A stretch of 64,000 bases of DNA from Fremontodendron californicum (lineage: Eukaryota > Streptophyta > Magnoliopsida > Malvales > Malvaceae). This document shows positions 23,528-34,461 of this stretch, piece by piece. Every line of letters begins with the position of its first letter. Within the stretch, counting starts at the first letter, position 1. Position numbers and translations under genes: made by a program. Location of the stretch: assembly GCA_030761205.1 (NCBI GenBank), contig JAULJL010000028.1, positions 21,999,001 through 22,063,000 of the forward strand, read 5' to 3'. The notes below the pieces were generated by a model. That model did not search any database and was not told the origin of the DNA. It saw nothing but the letters and a program-made list of their open reading frames with translations.

Positions 23528-23729
23528 GAATAGAGGTGTCAAAATCTGTTGAAATGTGGTGTGGGCTTTCTAGGCCTAATGGGTCACCGGACCCAACTTC
23601 CAAATCAAAAGTTGCATGACAATATCCTACAAACAAAACTACCTAATCCTCCCCCGTTTGCTTAATTCATTGGCGGGAACCAACGACCTTTCAGTTCCAC
23701 GATTCAAAACCGTTTCCCCTCTTATATAA
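23488..23729 (+). promoter_or_regulatory. PCNA promoter: E2F site, site II motifs, TATA box
   Basis: TTGGCGGGAA at 23670-23679 matches the plant E2F consensus. A TATA box, TATATAA, lies at 23723-23729. TGGGCT at 23562-23567 and GGCCCA at 23488-23493 match the site II element (TGGGCY) bound by TCP factors. E2F and site II elements are established controls of plant PCNA genes and link them to S phase and cell proliferation. A (TA)n run lies at about 23493-23522. Confidence 0.75.
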
Positions 23730-23835
23730 ACCCCCAAATTCCTCCCTTTCTTCCCTTTCTCCCTCAAAATCCTAACTCTAGATTTCGAATCTTTCCCTCA
23801 AGAAAAGCAAAAGAAAGAAAAAAGAAACCCAAAAA

Positions 23836-25911
23836 ATGCTTGAACTTAGGCTAGTTCAAGCTTCGCTTCTAAAGAAAGTCTTGGAAGCGATTAAGGACTT
23901 GATCAATAATGCGAACTTCGACTGTTCGGCGACGGGATTCTCGTTGCAGGCCATGGATCCGACCCACGTGGCGCTGGTGGCTCTGTTACTGAGATCAGAA
24001 GGGTTCGAGCACTATCGATGTGATAGGAACATTTCCATGGGAATTAATCTCAATTACATGTCCAAGATGCTGAAATGCGCGGGTAATGATGACATCATCA
24101 CTCTCAAGGCTGATGACGGCAGCGATACCGTTACTTTCATGTTCGAGAGCCCCAGTAAGTATTCCGCTTTCCGGGGATATTTTGATATTCTTTGTTTTCA
24201 GTAGGATTTTTGGTGGTAATTACGGTTTTCAGGTTTGGGGATATCGGTATTTATTAAAGTTTGTGTTTTTGGATGTTTGATTTCAAATTTGCATCTTTGC
24301 AATGATTCTTTTGGAAAGAAAAAAAAAATACCATCCCTTTGGTTGCTGGGAAAATGGTGGAAAGCTAAAGGAAACTGTATAAACTGTAAAATGATTCTTT
24401 ATTTTCCGTAATTGTGTGTTTATTCAATCAAGATGAAGATTCTTTGTGTTTATTCAATTGGACTGCAATCAGACTCTTTCTAGTTTCTTTTTTTGGGTCC
24501 AAAGACTTGCTAATTTTGTTATCAATATAAGGTTGAACTGACTATTTTGTGTGTGTTTCTTTATGCCTGGGCTAATGGATTAAAGCACAAAACAAGATAT
24601 CGGATTTTGAGATGAAGCTGATGGATATCAATAGTGAAAACCTTGAAATTACAGACTTAGATTACCAAGCTATTGTTAGTATGCCTTCTGCTGTGTTTGC
24701 AAGGATTTGTAAAGATCTTGCCAGCATTGGTGATACAGGTATTGCTGAAAATGTTTTGGCTTTCTAAGATTTTAAGGGATTATAGATTCTTGGCTTTTCT
24801 TTTTCTTCTTTCTGGTTGAGCTTATTTACATTTGCTTGTTCAAATCTTAACTCTAGTTTGACGTGGTTACAGTTCTTATCTCTGTTACCAAGCAAGGTGT
24901 GAAGTTTTCCACAAGAGGTGATATTGGAACTGCAAATATTGTTCTCAGGCAAAACACCATTGTAGATAAAGTATGTCCTTTGGGCCTCTCATATTATTGT
25001 TTTTCTTTTTCTAGTTTCCTCTAGATAGAAGAATATTCTTTTTGAAAAGCAGTTTTGTTTCATCTGCTAGAGCTTGAAGAATTCCCAAAGAATCGGCATA
25101 TTCAGGCCCAATACGTTGTTGTATTCCTCCATATATTTCTCTTTCTAACCATACAATTACTAGTACACCTATTGCGATTCCCAATATAAGAGTCAAAATA
25201 GGGACAAGCATCCATATGATCATCCCATAGATCTCTTTTAAAGATTCCAATCTGTAAAAGGAATTTGATATCTTGTACTTCTTCCGTATAAATTATCATT
25301 TCAACGATCAACTTCTCCCATAATGTATGAATCATGGTTATTAATACCTATATTGCTTCGACTCTTTATGTTTCTTGAGGTATCCGTGTTCGACATCCAT
25401 GTCCGACACATATTTGGACATGGGTATAGGAATATGATCTTCCAAGGACTCTCCAAATACATGGAAAAACTTAGAAAAAATTAAACATACCCGTTTCGGG
25501 CACATACCCGACACTCACACCCGAGTCTGAGTAACATAGATTAATACCATGTTATGTCCTATTTCCAAGTTATATAACATGATTAATTGATGGTTTTATT
25601 GATTTCTGCTGGATAAACACTTGCAGCCAGAAGAAGCAACAACTATAGAGCTGATTGAGCCCGTATCATTGACATTTGGATTGAGATACATGAATTCATT
25701 TACAAAGGCTACTCCATTGTCGAATACAGTGACAATCAGCTTGTCTTCAGAAGTGCCTCTTGTGGTCGAGTACAAGATAGCTGAAATGGGTCATATCAGG
25801 TTCTACTTAGCACCCAAGGTTGAAGATGAGGATGAGGTTATAAATGAGGGTGAGACTAAGCCACAAGTCCAACTTGATTTTGACATGGATCCTGTTTTCC
25901 TTGATTACTAG
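23836..25911 (+). CDS. PCNA: Proliferating cell nuclear antigen (sliding clamp)
   Basis: Four exons (23836-24154, 24586-24738, 24873-24970, 25627-25911) join in frame to give 284 residues. PCNA forms a homotrimeric ring that tethers DNA polymerases and repair factors in the nucleus. The start MLELRLVQASLLKKVLEAIK, the centre-loop region DCSATGFSLQAMDPTHVALV, and the conserved acceptor Lys164 in SVTKQGVKF are all present. The C-terminal strand has AEMGHIRFYLAPKVEDE. Plant PCNA is usually about 263-266 residues; this one continues about 20 residues to DFDMDPVFLDY. The exon frame is open throughout, so the extension appears real. Intron 3 contains a plastid DNA fragment and MITE M. Confidence 0.95.
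25013..25336 (-). pseudogene. Nuclear insertion of plastid ndhH-ndhA junction
   Basis: On the minus strand this reads the last codons of NdhH (IMGEVDR then stop), followed one base later by the ATG of ndhA. The NdhA N-terminal region follows, including LVIVWLEREIYGGIQQRIGP and ILQALADETKLLFKKN. NdhA is a subunit of the plastid NAD(P)H dehydrogenase-like complex. Between the ndhA start and LESLKE a frame change is needed. The copy stops after about 80 residues, so it is non-functional. It lies in PCNA intron 3, antisense to the gene, 11 bp from MITE M. Confidence 0.9.
25348..25539. mobile_element. CTATGTT MITE, copy M, in PCNA intron 3
   Basis: This 192-bp copy begins CTATATTGCTTCGACTC and has perfect flanking duplications ATTAATAC (25340-25347 and 25540-25547). 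Confidence 0.9.
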
Positions 25912-25961
25912 AATATGTGTTTGATGTTTGTGTAATTACTGTTCCCTTGAGAGTTTAATTG

Positions 25962-26481
25962 AGGCTTTCACATTGTAGCCAAGCATTAAAGTAAATATGG
26001 ATGACATGTGCTTGGATTTTTCTACACATTGATATAAATGATGCATTCTTTTTCTTATTTGTCTTCATTTCTATTGCAACTTAATGGATTATTCTTAAAT
26101 ATGTTGAAGATTTGATTTAATTACATGAAGTTGAGAAAGCTTTTTGAACAGCCTAACTGCAGTGTTAATATAAAGGTAAAATCAACTTAAATATCCAGGT
26201 CCTTGTATGATTTCAGTTTAGGCTTTCACCTTGTAGCCAAGCATTAAGTAAATATGGATGACATGTGCTTGGATTTTTCTACACATTGTTGTAAATGATG
26301 CATTTGTTTTTCTTATTTGTCTTCATTTCTATTGCAACTTAATGGATTCTCCTTAAATATGTTGAAGATTTGATTTAATTACATGAAGTTGAGAAAGGTT
26401 TTTCAACAGCCTAACTGCAGAAAGGTTAATATAAAGGTAAAATCAACTTAAATATTCAGGTCCTTGTATGATTTCAGTTTA
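25962..26481. repeat. Two-copy tandem duplication 3' of PCNA
   Basis: Units of about 258 and 262 bp (25962-26219 and 26220-26481) start (G/T)AGGCTTTCAC and end CTTGTATGATTTCAGTTTA. They are more than 90% identical by eye. They start about 50 bp after the PCNA stop, so the 3' untranslated region and its processing signals may be duplicated. Confidence 0.9.
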
Positions 26482-26506
26482 ATTTGGACAATGGCAGCAT
26501 TGCTAC

Positions 26507-27078
26507 TAAGGTAGTCAGTGTATCAGAGGGTTTATCGTTTTTGTTTTGGTATTAGTACATATCGGTATCGGTGTGTTTCAACGTACCGTTTCGGATTTAC
26601 CGGTATTTTTCAAATATTTTTTCATATATATATATATATATATATATAACTTATTTTCAAGTTTCTTAATAAATATATATCATATACATATGCAAATATA
26701 CCTCAATTACTTACATAAAATATATATTTAAATGTAAATATAAAATTTTAAATATTTAATATCCAAAATTTTTAAACATCAAATAAATAAAATAAATATA
26801 AAAATATATAGTAAATTATTATTAATTAAGTTCAATAGATTAATTTAATAAATATATTTATTTTTAAATATAATAAAATATTATAAATTGATTTAAGATA
26901 ATCAAATAAATGAAAAAAATTTAAAATCTTGTACCAATCGGTACGAACTGGTACGTGCCGTTATTAACCGGTAAAGGCCGATACCACCGGTACAAACCGA
27001 TACAAAAATCGAAACGATATACTACTAGTACCCTTTCGTTTTACTTTAAAATCGGTACGACCGGTATCGACTACCCTG
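26507..27078. mobile_element. ACCGGTAC foldback element, copy 1
   Basis: This 572-bp element has ends AAGGTAGTCAGTGTATC and, at the right, the complement of AGGGTAGTCGATACCGG. The arms have repeated GGTACC/CGGTAC motifs around an AT-rich core containing (TA)n. The flanking duplication is ATTGCTAC (26499-26506 and 27079-27086). Confidence 0.8.
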
Positions 27079-27427
27079 ATTGCTACCATTTTGTAGGAAT
27101 GTTGATCATTACATAAAAGTTTCAAAGTACATCAATAAACAATAATTTAGTGATAACTGTCATCTTTAAATATAAAAAAAAAAAAAAAAAAAAAAAGGCT
27201 ACAAAAAAGTAAATCTAGTCAAAACTTTCTGCCAATTCTCCATAAAAGAAGAGAAAGACATTTGCTCAGCAACTACAAGTTGAGGAAACAAAACTGCATA
27301 ATCTCATCTTCTTGGTTTCTGCTAAAGAGAGACAAGTTATAGCCTGAATTGAGTTGCTTCAACTGCCCCTTCTCACACTAAAGACATAATATTGGTGGAA
27401 TTATGCCTATAGTTCATGCTTATGGCC
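27079..27427. other. 3' side of the translocator gene
   Basis: This includes an A-run near 27174-27196 and the likely 3' untranslated region of the minus-strand translocator. Nothing else is seen. Confidence 0.4.
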
Positions 27428-30149
27428 TTACATACTGCGTTTCTTGGCTTCATTGTAGAGAATAACCCCAGCTACTGTGAGAGAGTATCCAAACATACCA
27501 GTAACTGATACAGGATTTCTAAATATCAAGATCGAGATAACCACAGCAACTGCCCCTTTTGCATTCCCCAAGACCTGTAAGAACAAGCATGCTTAATCTC
27601 GAATTCTCGATATAGACATTATCCGCGAAGCAATTGTATAATTTGCCAAATAAGTTGTGTGTGTTTTTTTAACTCGGAACTTAACTCAGTTGGTTCATAC
27701 AGTCACCCTTAAAGAGGTGGCATCTAGTAGATCTGGGATTCGAATCCCAGCATCTGCAACCCCTTTCCTCTATCTCTAAGCTGCGGCCTCTTTTGTACTA
27801 AAAAAAAATAAGTCATGTGTTTTCTCCCACCTGTTTCGCTAACAAACAAATGCCAGTTAAACACATTGCTTTCACTTGCCTATTTCTTCCAAGGATAATA
27901 GAAATGCCTCAAGGATTGCTAGGTTCAATTATGTAGGTTCAACTTAAGAGATATCCATCCATCAAATGAAATGATTAACAGCAAGTGACTAAACCCCACA
28001 TTTTGGAATGCTGGATATGTTAGTTCCAACTTCCACCAAAATTACAAAGTGCCTGAAACTTGTATTGGGGATTCATGCCTGGGAAAGCCAGGTAAAAATA
28101 CACACCGCAGAATCTTCATGCTGACCACCCAACCTGTGTCCGATACGTATTCGGACATCAGTATGAAAGTATGATCTTCTAAATATATGAAAAATTTATC
28201 TTCGTATTGGACACATACTCATATCCGAAACTCACTCACGAATCCGGATAACATAAATTTAACTAATGAACACTCAAACTTACAAGTTCCCTATACCTAC
28301 AACAGGTAAAGTAATTTACCTACAAGATTCTATCTTGTTATCACGATCTGCCAACAACTAAAGCACTTTATAAAAATATTTTAATTTTTAGACAAAACTA
28401 TACCTGAAGAGTCAAGGGACTGGTATGCTTAGTGACCAAGAAATTGGTCAAGTTCACAAAATATGCTAGTGCAGAATTGAAGGTCAGATACAATAAGAAC
28501 TTCCAATCATCTCTTGCAAGTGCAATTGTTATCCCAATCACACCTTCTTCCATAAAAAGAGCTGCAGGAAGAAGGACTATTACAGCTACAGGAGCCATGT
28601 ACATTAGCAGGTTCATGGAGTTAAGTTTTTCCCTAGTAAAAAATACAACGAAACCCCCAGTTAGTCCTGGATCGAAACTTGATCAATTCATCAATATCTA
28701 TGTTACTCGAACTCAAGTGTGAGTGTCAGACACGGATATGTGTCCGACACGGGTATGTTCAATTTTTTTCTAAGATTTCCATGTATTGGAAGGCCCTTGG
28801 AGGATTATATCCCCATACTCATGTCTGGATATACGTCGGACATGGATGTCGGATACTTTAAGAACAATGAAGAGTCGGAGCAACATAGATCAATATAGTA
28901 CTTGTCAATTCAGAATAACTCAGCAAATGTCGAAATTTCATGTTGATAAGTAGAAGGGAAGAATGTCCCTTAATTACCCTTCAGAAGAGAGTAAAATCCC
29001 TTGAAGCACTGATTTAAGAGCTCGTGCTGCTGTGGCACCAATACACATTATAAATCCAAACAGATGAAACAATGGTTCTCCCTTCAGCCATGTTATAATA
29101 AGAACTAAACAACATTAGTAACCGATAAATTCACAAAGCCAAATATATATATATTTTTGGTACAAAGAGTCCGGAGCAAGGAAAGGGTTACGGATAGGGG
29201 GTGTAATCGAGCCGAGCTCGACTCGAAATTCGAGACTCGAAGTTCCACTCGAGCTCAATCAAGTTTTATTTTTAAAGTTAGAGCTCAGTTCGATTATAAA
29301 CCGAACTACTCGAGCTCGTTTGATTAGGCTTGTTTACCTAGTAAAAAATGAGCTCGATTCTCATACTCGACTTCAAATTCGATTATTTGTGCTCGAGTTC
29401 GAATTGAAAATTTTCAATACTAAATAAAAATAAAAAAGCTCGATTAGGCTTGCGAGCTACTCGAGCCAAGCATTACGATACTTGAACTCTGCTTGCTTGA
29501 GCTCGACAATGACCGAGCCAAATTCGAGTTTTTTTTTTAGCCGAACCTGAATAGCTTGTGAGCACAAGAGTCTCGTATACACCCCTAGTTACGGATGCTG
29601 AAATTTAAAACTCAGACTTACGAGATACCACCTCTTATGAGTAGCTACTTGAATCAATTGCGCTAAAACCCGAGTTCAAACAAACACACCAAATCAAAAG
29701 TATTAATTAAAGCTTACCCCACTGGCAATAATAACACCGGTGACAACAGGAACGAGAGTGAGATACGTAACCCAACCTTCCCTCTTCGTGGTGATCAAGT
29801 AGGCAAAAACCGCCGTGAAAAACGGCGTGGTGGCTCCGACAGCCTGATTAAACGACACGGGAAGAAATCTAAGCGATATATTCCCACCAACAACGGATAA
29901 ACAAAAGATGATCCCCAATGCGGATATCTTCATAAGCTGCAACCGCGATCTTACCCCTTGCAAAGGAGCCATTTTCAGCCAGGCAATGGCGATGTAACTG
30001 AGCGAGGAACACGCCAACATGTGGCATAACGTAAGGAAAATTGGGTACTTGAATCCATAATTGCTTAGCAAGAATTTGTTCAGTAATAAGACTCCAATGT
30101 TTGAGGAGTACCAAGATGTTATCAGCCCCACCGTGAAAAAACGGCTCAT
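27428..30149 (-). CDS. Sugar-phosphate/phosphate translocator, At3g11320 type
   Basis: Four exons (30149-29718, 29081-28978, 28632-28404, 27574-27428) join in frame to give 303 residues, close to the roughly 308 of the Arabidopsis At3g11320/At5g05820 proteins. It belongs to the NST/TPT branch of the drug/metabolite transporter superfamily, with about ten membrane helices. Characteristic stretches are SWYSSNIGVLLLNKFLLSNY near the N-terminus, FLPVSFNQAVGATTPFFTAV, then AARALKSVLQGILLSSEG across exons 2 and 3, FNSALAYFVNLTNFLVTKHT, and LGNAKGAVAVV. The substrate and membrane are not settled for this subgroup; Golgi or ER is likely by analogy. The start is the ATG of MSRFFTVG; an upstream in-frame ATG adds a non-conserved stretch. 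All three introns carry mobile elements. Confidence 0.92.
27671..27809 (+). mobile_element. tRNA-derived SINE, copy 3 (best preserved)
   Basis: About 140 bp. An A-box-like TTAACTCAGTTGG and a B box GGATTCGAATCC indicate RNA polymerase III promotion. A short body (CTGCAACCCCTTTCC) and an A-tail follow. The flanks share ATAAGT..TGTGTGTTTT-like sequence as an imperfect target duplication. It lies in intron 3 of the translocator gene, antisense to it. Confidence 0.82.
28130..28255. mobile_element. CTATGTT MITE, copy N (5'-truncated)
   Basis: It starts at TGTGTCCGATACGTATTCGG and ends GGATAACATA. The left terminal repeat is missing. It lies in intron 3 of the translocator gene. Confidence 0.7.
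28698..28888. mobile_element. CTATGTT MITE, copy O, in translocator intron 2
   Basis: This 191-bp copy has perfect flanking duplications ATCAATAT (28690-28697 and 28889-28896). Confidence 0.9.
29148..29690 (-). mobile_element. tRNA-derived SINE, copy 4, split by a foldback element
   Basis: On the minus strand, 29690-29597 is the SINE head (CTCGGGTTTTAGCGCAATTG, AAGAGGTGG) and 29195-29148 is its 3' part and tail. The element at 29196-29587 interrupts it. Confidence 0.7.
29196..29587. mobile_element. GAGCTCGA foldback element, copy 1, 9-bp TSD
   Basis: The 392-bp element runs from AGGGGGTGTAATCGAG to CTCGTATACACCCCTA. Its arms repeat GAGCTCGA/TCGAGCTC. The perfect 9-bp duplication GTTACGGAT (29187-29195 and 29588-29596) indicates a Mutator-like origin. 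It lies in intron 1 of the translocator gene. Confidence 0.87.
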
Positions 30150-31687
30150 CTGGTTTTGATGATTTCCTGGGTGTTTGATGAAAACGAGGAAAAAAGTTGT
30201 GTTTGAAGATAATTCAGATCTAGAGAGATATAAAGAAGAAATTGAACTAATATGGGTTGAAACCAAGAATTTCTTTTTGATTGTTATTATTACAGATTAT
30301 AGAGAATTTAGGATTGAGAAATAAGAAAGTTATGGTTTTTGTCTCTAAGAAGGGAAATGAGAAAAACCTGAGGTGATAGTTTTTTTCAAATTTTTTAGGA
30401 GGTAAAGTCGGAGAATAGTTCTTGTTCCTATTCAATTTTCGTTACATTACTTTTATTTAATTGGAGAAAAAAAGTACTTAAACCTTGAATATAGCCGTTT
30501 TTTCTGTTGTATCTCACAAAAAAAAAAAAAAGATTTTCTTGCACTTTCCTGGGAATCAAACACCAGTGTTTTTTTTTTTCCTTTCAATTCGTGGTTTGCT
30601 GTAAAAATAGAAGGCTGTGAATTGAAAGAATCTGTTTTAAGCTTCCCCACCCTCACTAAAAATTGTTTATGTTAAATCTACTCGGATTATCTCTGAATCC
30701 TCTTTAAATCCGGATTTAATATTGATAATTGTGGATATGATACGAAAATATAAAATCCGAATTTAATATTGATAATTGTGGATATGATACGAAAATATGA
30801 TATGTTTAATAAATTTAATAATAATATAATAAATATGATATTATATATTTAAATACGATTAACACAATACATTTAATATACGTATAATATTTATAATTAT
30901 AATTTTAACATATTTAATAATTTTATTATATTTTTATTTACAGTATTAACATAAAAAAAAATACAAAACACGATACCTAAAATCAATTCGGACAAAAATT
31001 TATTTACCAAGGGCATTGTCAGATTACCTAATTTTTTGTTGGTAGTTTTAAAGTTATAAGTGGCTATCAATAAGTGTGATCAAATTCCTTATATTTTAAT
31101 TTTTTTTTTTATGAGTAAAAGTCTTTCATAATAAGAAAAAGGAATGACAGTAGTTCTCTATATTTTATTCATAAAAAGCTTCATTGGTCGTTTAAAATAG
31201 AAGATTTTTGGGTTCTGAATTGATAGAGAGTTGAAGAGAAAATTTTATTATTTATTTTTGTAAATTTAAGTATTTAAAATTTATGTATATTTATTGTTAA
31301 GGACTTCCAAATTTTTTAATTTTTTAATTTATTCATTAATGAAATGTTGTAATATGGTTTATTGAAAATCATCAAATATAAATTTTATTATTATTTTTAT
31401 TTATATTATTATTAAAGTATTTGATTAAATTTGATGTCATAAGTTAAGTGATATTAATACAATTAATAAATTTAAAAATAAAATAATACTAAAAAAAATA
31501 AAATTATGTCCTATATTTTAAAATTTAAAAAAAAATATATTTTAAATCTGATTTAATTCAATTTAAATTATTAAAAATTTATTTCAAATTCCATTTAGTT
31601 CATATCGTGTTACTATTCAGTTTTCTGTGAAAAAAAGTGTAAGTTCATTTCCCCGTACATCATAGTTACACCGTAGACTTACACTTA
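30150..31687. other. Divergent intergenic region, translocator to TIM10
   Basis: It contains the 5' leader of the minus-strand translocator, A/T-rich DNA, and a 46-bp tandem pair at 30707-30799 (AATCCG(G/A)ATTTAATATTG in each). An ACACGA-type repeat follows to about 30990. No further gene is seen. Confidence 0.5.
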
Positions 31688-31910
31688 AAACCCTAATTCG
31701 AATATAACGAACCTAGTTAAACGGTTTCTTCTGCCATTTCTTTGTTTTCGGCGAATCCTTAAACCCTAACAAGAAAAGAGCTTTTCTCCAATCAAGAGGA
31801 AAACCTTGTAAGTAAGATTTTGAAAACCTCTTTTTTTTTTCTTAATGTTGATTAAATGTTTTCCCTTGATATTTCTGGTTTGTTTTTGATCGATCTTGTT
31901 TGTTGCTCAG
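31688..31910 (+). promoter_or_regulatory. TIM10 promoter telo-boxes and leader intron
   Basis: Two telo-box motifs, AAACCCTAA, lie at 31688-31696 and 31761-31769. They are common in plant genes for translation and organelle biogenesis. CTT|GTAAGT at 31807-31808 and TTGCTCAG at 31910 could bound a roughly 103-bp leader intron, with the ATG 7 bases into the next exon. Confidence 0.55.
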
Positions 31911-31917
31911 GGGTTCA

Positions 31918-34277
31918 ATGGCTGCCAACAACACCCCAGCTGGAATTGACAAAGAGCAGGTTAGCTACTTCTACTTACTTTTCTTAGTTCATGAAAATTA
32001 GCTTTGGGTCAATTTATTCTCTTAGATTGAAGAAAACTTGATCTTTTCAACTGATTAATTTGGCTTTTTTGTTTTTGTGTTTGGAGTGTTTATGTAAATA
32101 TTGGGTCTCTAGCCTCAATGGTTTAAGGTGTTTGTTATGAACTAGTTGGAAATGGTTTTTGAGATTTATGTCGTTTTGGGGTTTGGTTGAAAGATTGTAA
32201 ATTTTATTCATCTTTGTCTTTTATCACTCCTGCAATGTGGGTGATTTGAAGTTCGTGTTTTGAACACTTCTCAGGCCTTTGGCATGGCGGAAACAGAGAT
32301 GGAGTATAGGGTAGAACTCTTTAACAGGTAAGAGGGAAATTACCAAATTTTAATGAATGTGTTGGTAGATACATCTAGGGTTGCGTTCGGGAACTTGGAT
32401 TTTAAAAAATAGATTTGGATTTCAAAAATAGTATAAATTATGTAATAAAACACATGTAAATGTAACATTCATGATTATTTTTCAAATTCAAGGATTTGTT
32501 GGAGGCCTATTTAGTGGTAAATTTGAAATACTTATAGATATTTGTGAATTTGAAATTTATGTTTTTATACCTTTCAAACATATAATCATATTGAATCTTA
32601 ATTAATTTATACATAATGTATGCATTTCATTCTTGCAATTTATATAGCAAATGAAATCCAAACCCAAATTTTCAAATTCATGTTTCCAAACATAGCATAG
32701 AAGTTAACAAGAAATGTTTGTGTAAAAGGTTGCTATTAGCAACACATGTAAATTATGTTTGGCTTCTTAGACTCCCTGTATATTCAATATATCTGCCAAG
32801 AAATGAAAATTTCAGAGTTCAGAATTTGAAAGTGCAGGACCCTTGTGGCCTGGCATGCATCTTCGTTATCGATATTGTGGCAATTGTTTCTGCTACTTAC
32901 AAGTTTTTATTGCCAATATTCGAGTTCCTGAGTTCAGCTTGTTTTTATGATTTTCGTTCAGGCTTGCACAAACTTGTTTCAACAAGTGTGTTGACAAAAG
33001 GTATGAGAAGCACCAAGCCCCCCTTCTTTCTGTTTCTGTTAACCTATTTAAGAGATTTACACATGGTATACAGCTATGTTACTCGGACTCGGGTGTGAAT
33101 GTCAGATACGGGTATGTGTTCGACACGGGTATTTTCAAATTTTTTTAATTTTTCTATGTGTTTGGAGGATCTTTGGAGGGTCATATATGCATATTCATAT
33201 CCGGATATGCGTCGGACATGGATACTTCAAGAAAAATAAAGAGTCGGAGTAACATAGGTATACAGTTACTTTTTTTTCCCTAACGAAGTGGCATTAATGA
33301 TAATATCTTTCTGCTTTAGGTACAAGGAGTCCGAGCTAAACATGGGTGAAAATACTTGCATTGATCGCTGTGTTTCAAAGTATTGGCAGGTAGGTTTCAA
33401 AGTATTCATAAATATTCTAAAATGTCTTTTATTAGAGTTGTAACCATGTCTTATACTAACTTTATATGACTGCATCCTCTTGTTTTATTCTTAATTTATA
33501 TACAAAATGTAGGATAGTATTAAGTGTTAACCTTCTGGATGTTGCATTATATACAATTCTACAAGCTGTATAGTGCACATTGTGTTGTATTTTTGGCCCA
33601 ATATGCTTGGCAAAAAGCACTATTATTCAGCTTTCCAGTTTGGATCAAACTTTTCTTGATTATGATACCTAGAGGTGTAAATGAGACATCTGTATTCGCA
33701 AGCTACTCGGGTTCGGCTCGAAAAAACTCGAATTCGGCTCGATAATTGTTGAGTCGAATTCGAGTATCCTAATGTTTGACTAGAGTAATTCGCGAGCCTA
33801 ATCGAGCTTTTTTATTTTTAATATATATATATATATATATTTAATTAGTATTAAAAAATCTTAATTTGAACTCGAGCTCAAGCACAAATAATCGAGTTTC
33901 AAGTCGAGCAATGGAATCGAGCTCATTTTTTTAGGTAAACGAGTCTATTCAAGCTTAATCGAGCGAGCTCGAGCAGTTCAATTTTTTTTTCGAATCGAGC
34001 TTCAGCTTTAAAAGTGAAACTCAATTGAGCTTGAGCCGAGCTTCGAGCCTCGAATTTCGAGTCGAGCTCGAGTTTTACAGATTGAGCTCGACTCGGCTCG
34101 ATTACACCCCTACTGATACCTATGATGAGTCTTCCTTTAGATGTGTCCCATCTTTGCTTTTTGTTTCTTAGTTGATGGCTGACATTTGATTCTTATATAC
34201 ATACAACCTTTCTTATTTTCTAGGTGAATGGTATGATTGGCCAGATGCTCAGTGCCGGTAATCGGCCTCCGATGTAA
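31918..34277 (+). CDS. TIM10: Mitochondrial import chaperone subunit Tim10
   Basis: Five small exons (31918-31959, 32275-32327, 32962-33000, 33320-33389, 34224-34277) join in frame to give 85 residues. Small Tim proteins form a Tim9-Tim10 hexamer in the intermembrane space that chaperones hydrophobic carriers to the inner membrane. The twin CX3C motif is complete: C37-F-N-K-C41 and C58-I-D-R-C62, spaced by 16 residues; these cysteines form the two intramolecular disulfides. YKESELNMGENTCIDRCVSKYW is the most conserved stretch. The middle exons are only 39-70 bp, and introns 2, 3 and 4 each contain a transposon. Confidence 0.93.
32378..32697. mobile_element. MITE in TIM10 intron 2
   Basis: The left end GGTTGCGTTCGGGAACTTGG and the right end, complement of TGCTATGTTTGGAAACATG, form imperfect inverted repeats. 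The interior is AT-rich and contains repeated TTTGAAAT/ATTTCAAA. The exact target duplication is unclear. Confidence 0.65.
33074..33257. mobile_element. CTATGTT MITE, copy P, in TIM10 intron 3
   Basis: This 184-bp copy has perfect flanking duplications GTATACAG (33066-33073 and 33258-33265). The host intron is only 319 bp, so more than half of it is this element. Confidence 0.9.
33672..34113. mobile_element. GAGCTCGA foldback element, copy 2, in TIM10 intron 4
   Basis: This 442-bp element has GAGCTCGA arms and ends near GAGGTGTAAATGAG and CGATTACACCCCTA. The perfect 9-bp duplication is TGATACCTA (33663-33671 and 34114-34122). Confidence 0.85.
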
Positions 34278-34461
34278 AACACTGCTATCCTCCATTCTAT
34301 ATTCTGTTTTATTTGTAAAGCATGGCTAGTCCTGCTGCTGGGGAAAAGTGGAGACTGAAATTAAGTGCAACATATGTCTTTAATGTCTTTTGGAATTACA
34401 TTTTCTTAGACACAATGTTTGTGGCAGTTTTGAATTAGTTGCAATACAATAAAGATTTTGG

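Noticed and set aside
25011..25335. NdhA as a functional gene
   Set aside because: Only about 80 residues, a frame change near the start, no promoter, and placed antisense in an intron; it is a plastid DNA insertion.
27671..27750. tRNA gene
   Set aside because: A- and B-box-like motifs are present, but there is no cloverleaf that I can draw, and the sequence continues into a SINE body and A-tail repeated elsewhere.
32718..33098. 126-residue plus-strand frame in TIM10
   Set aside because: It runs across intron sequence and only overlaps the small exon 32962-33000.
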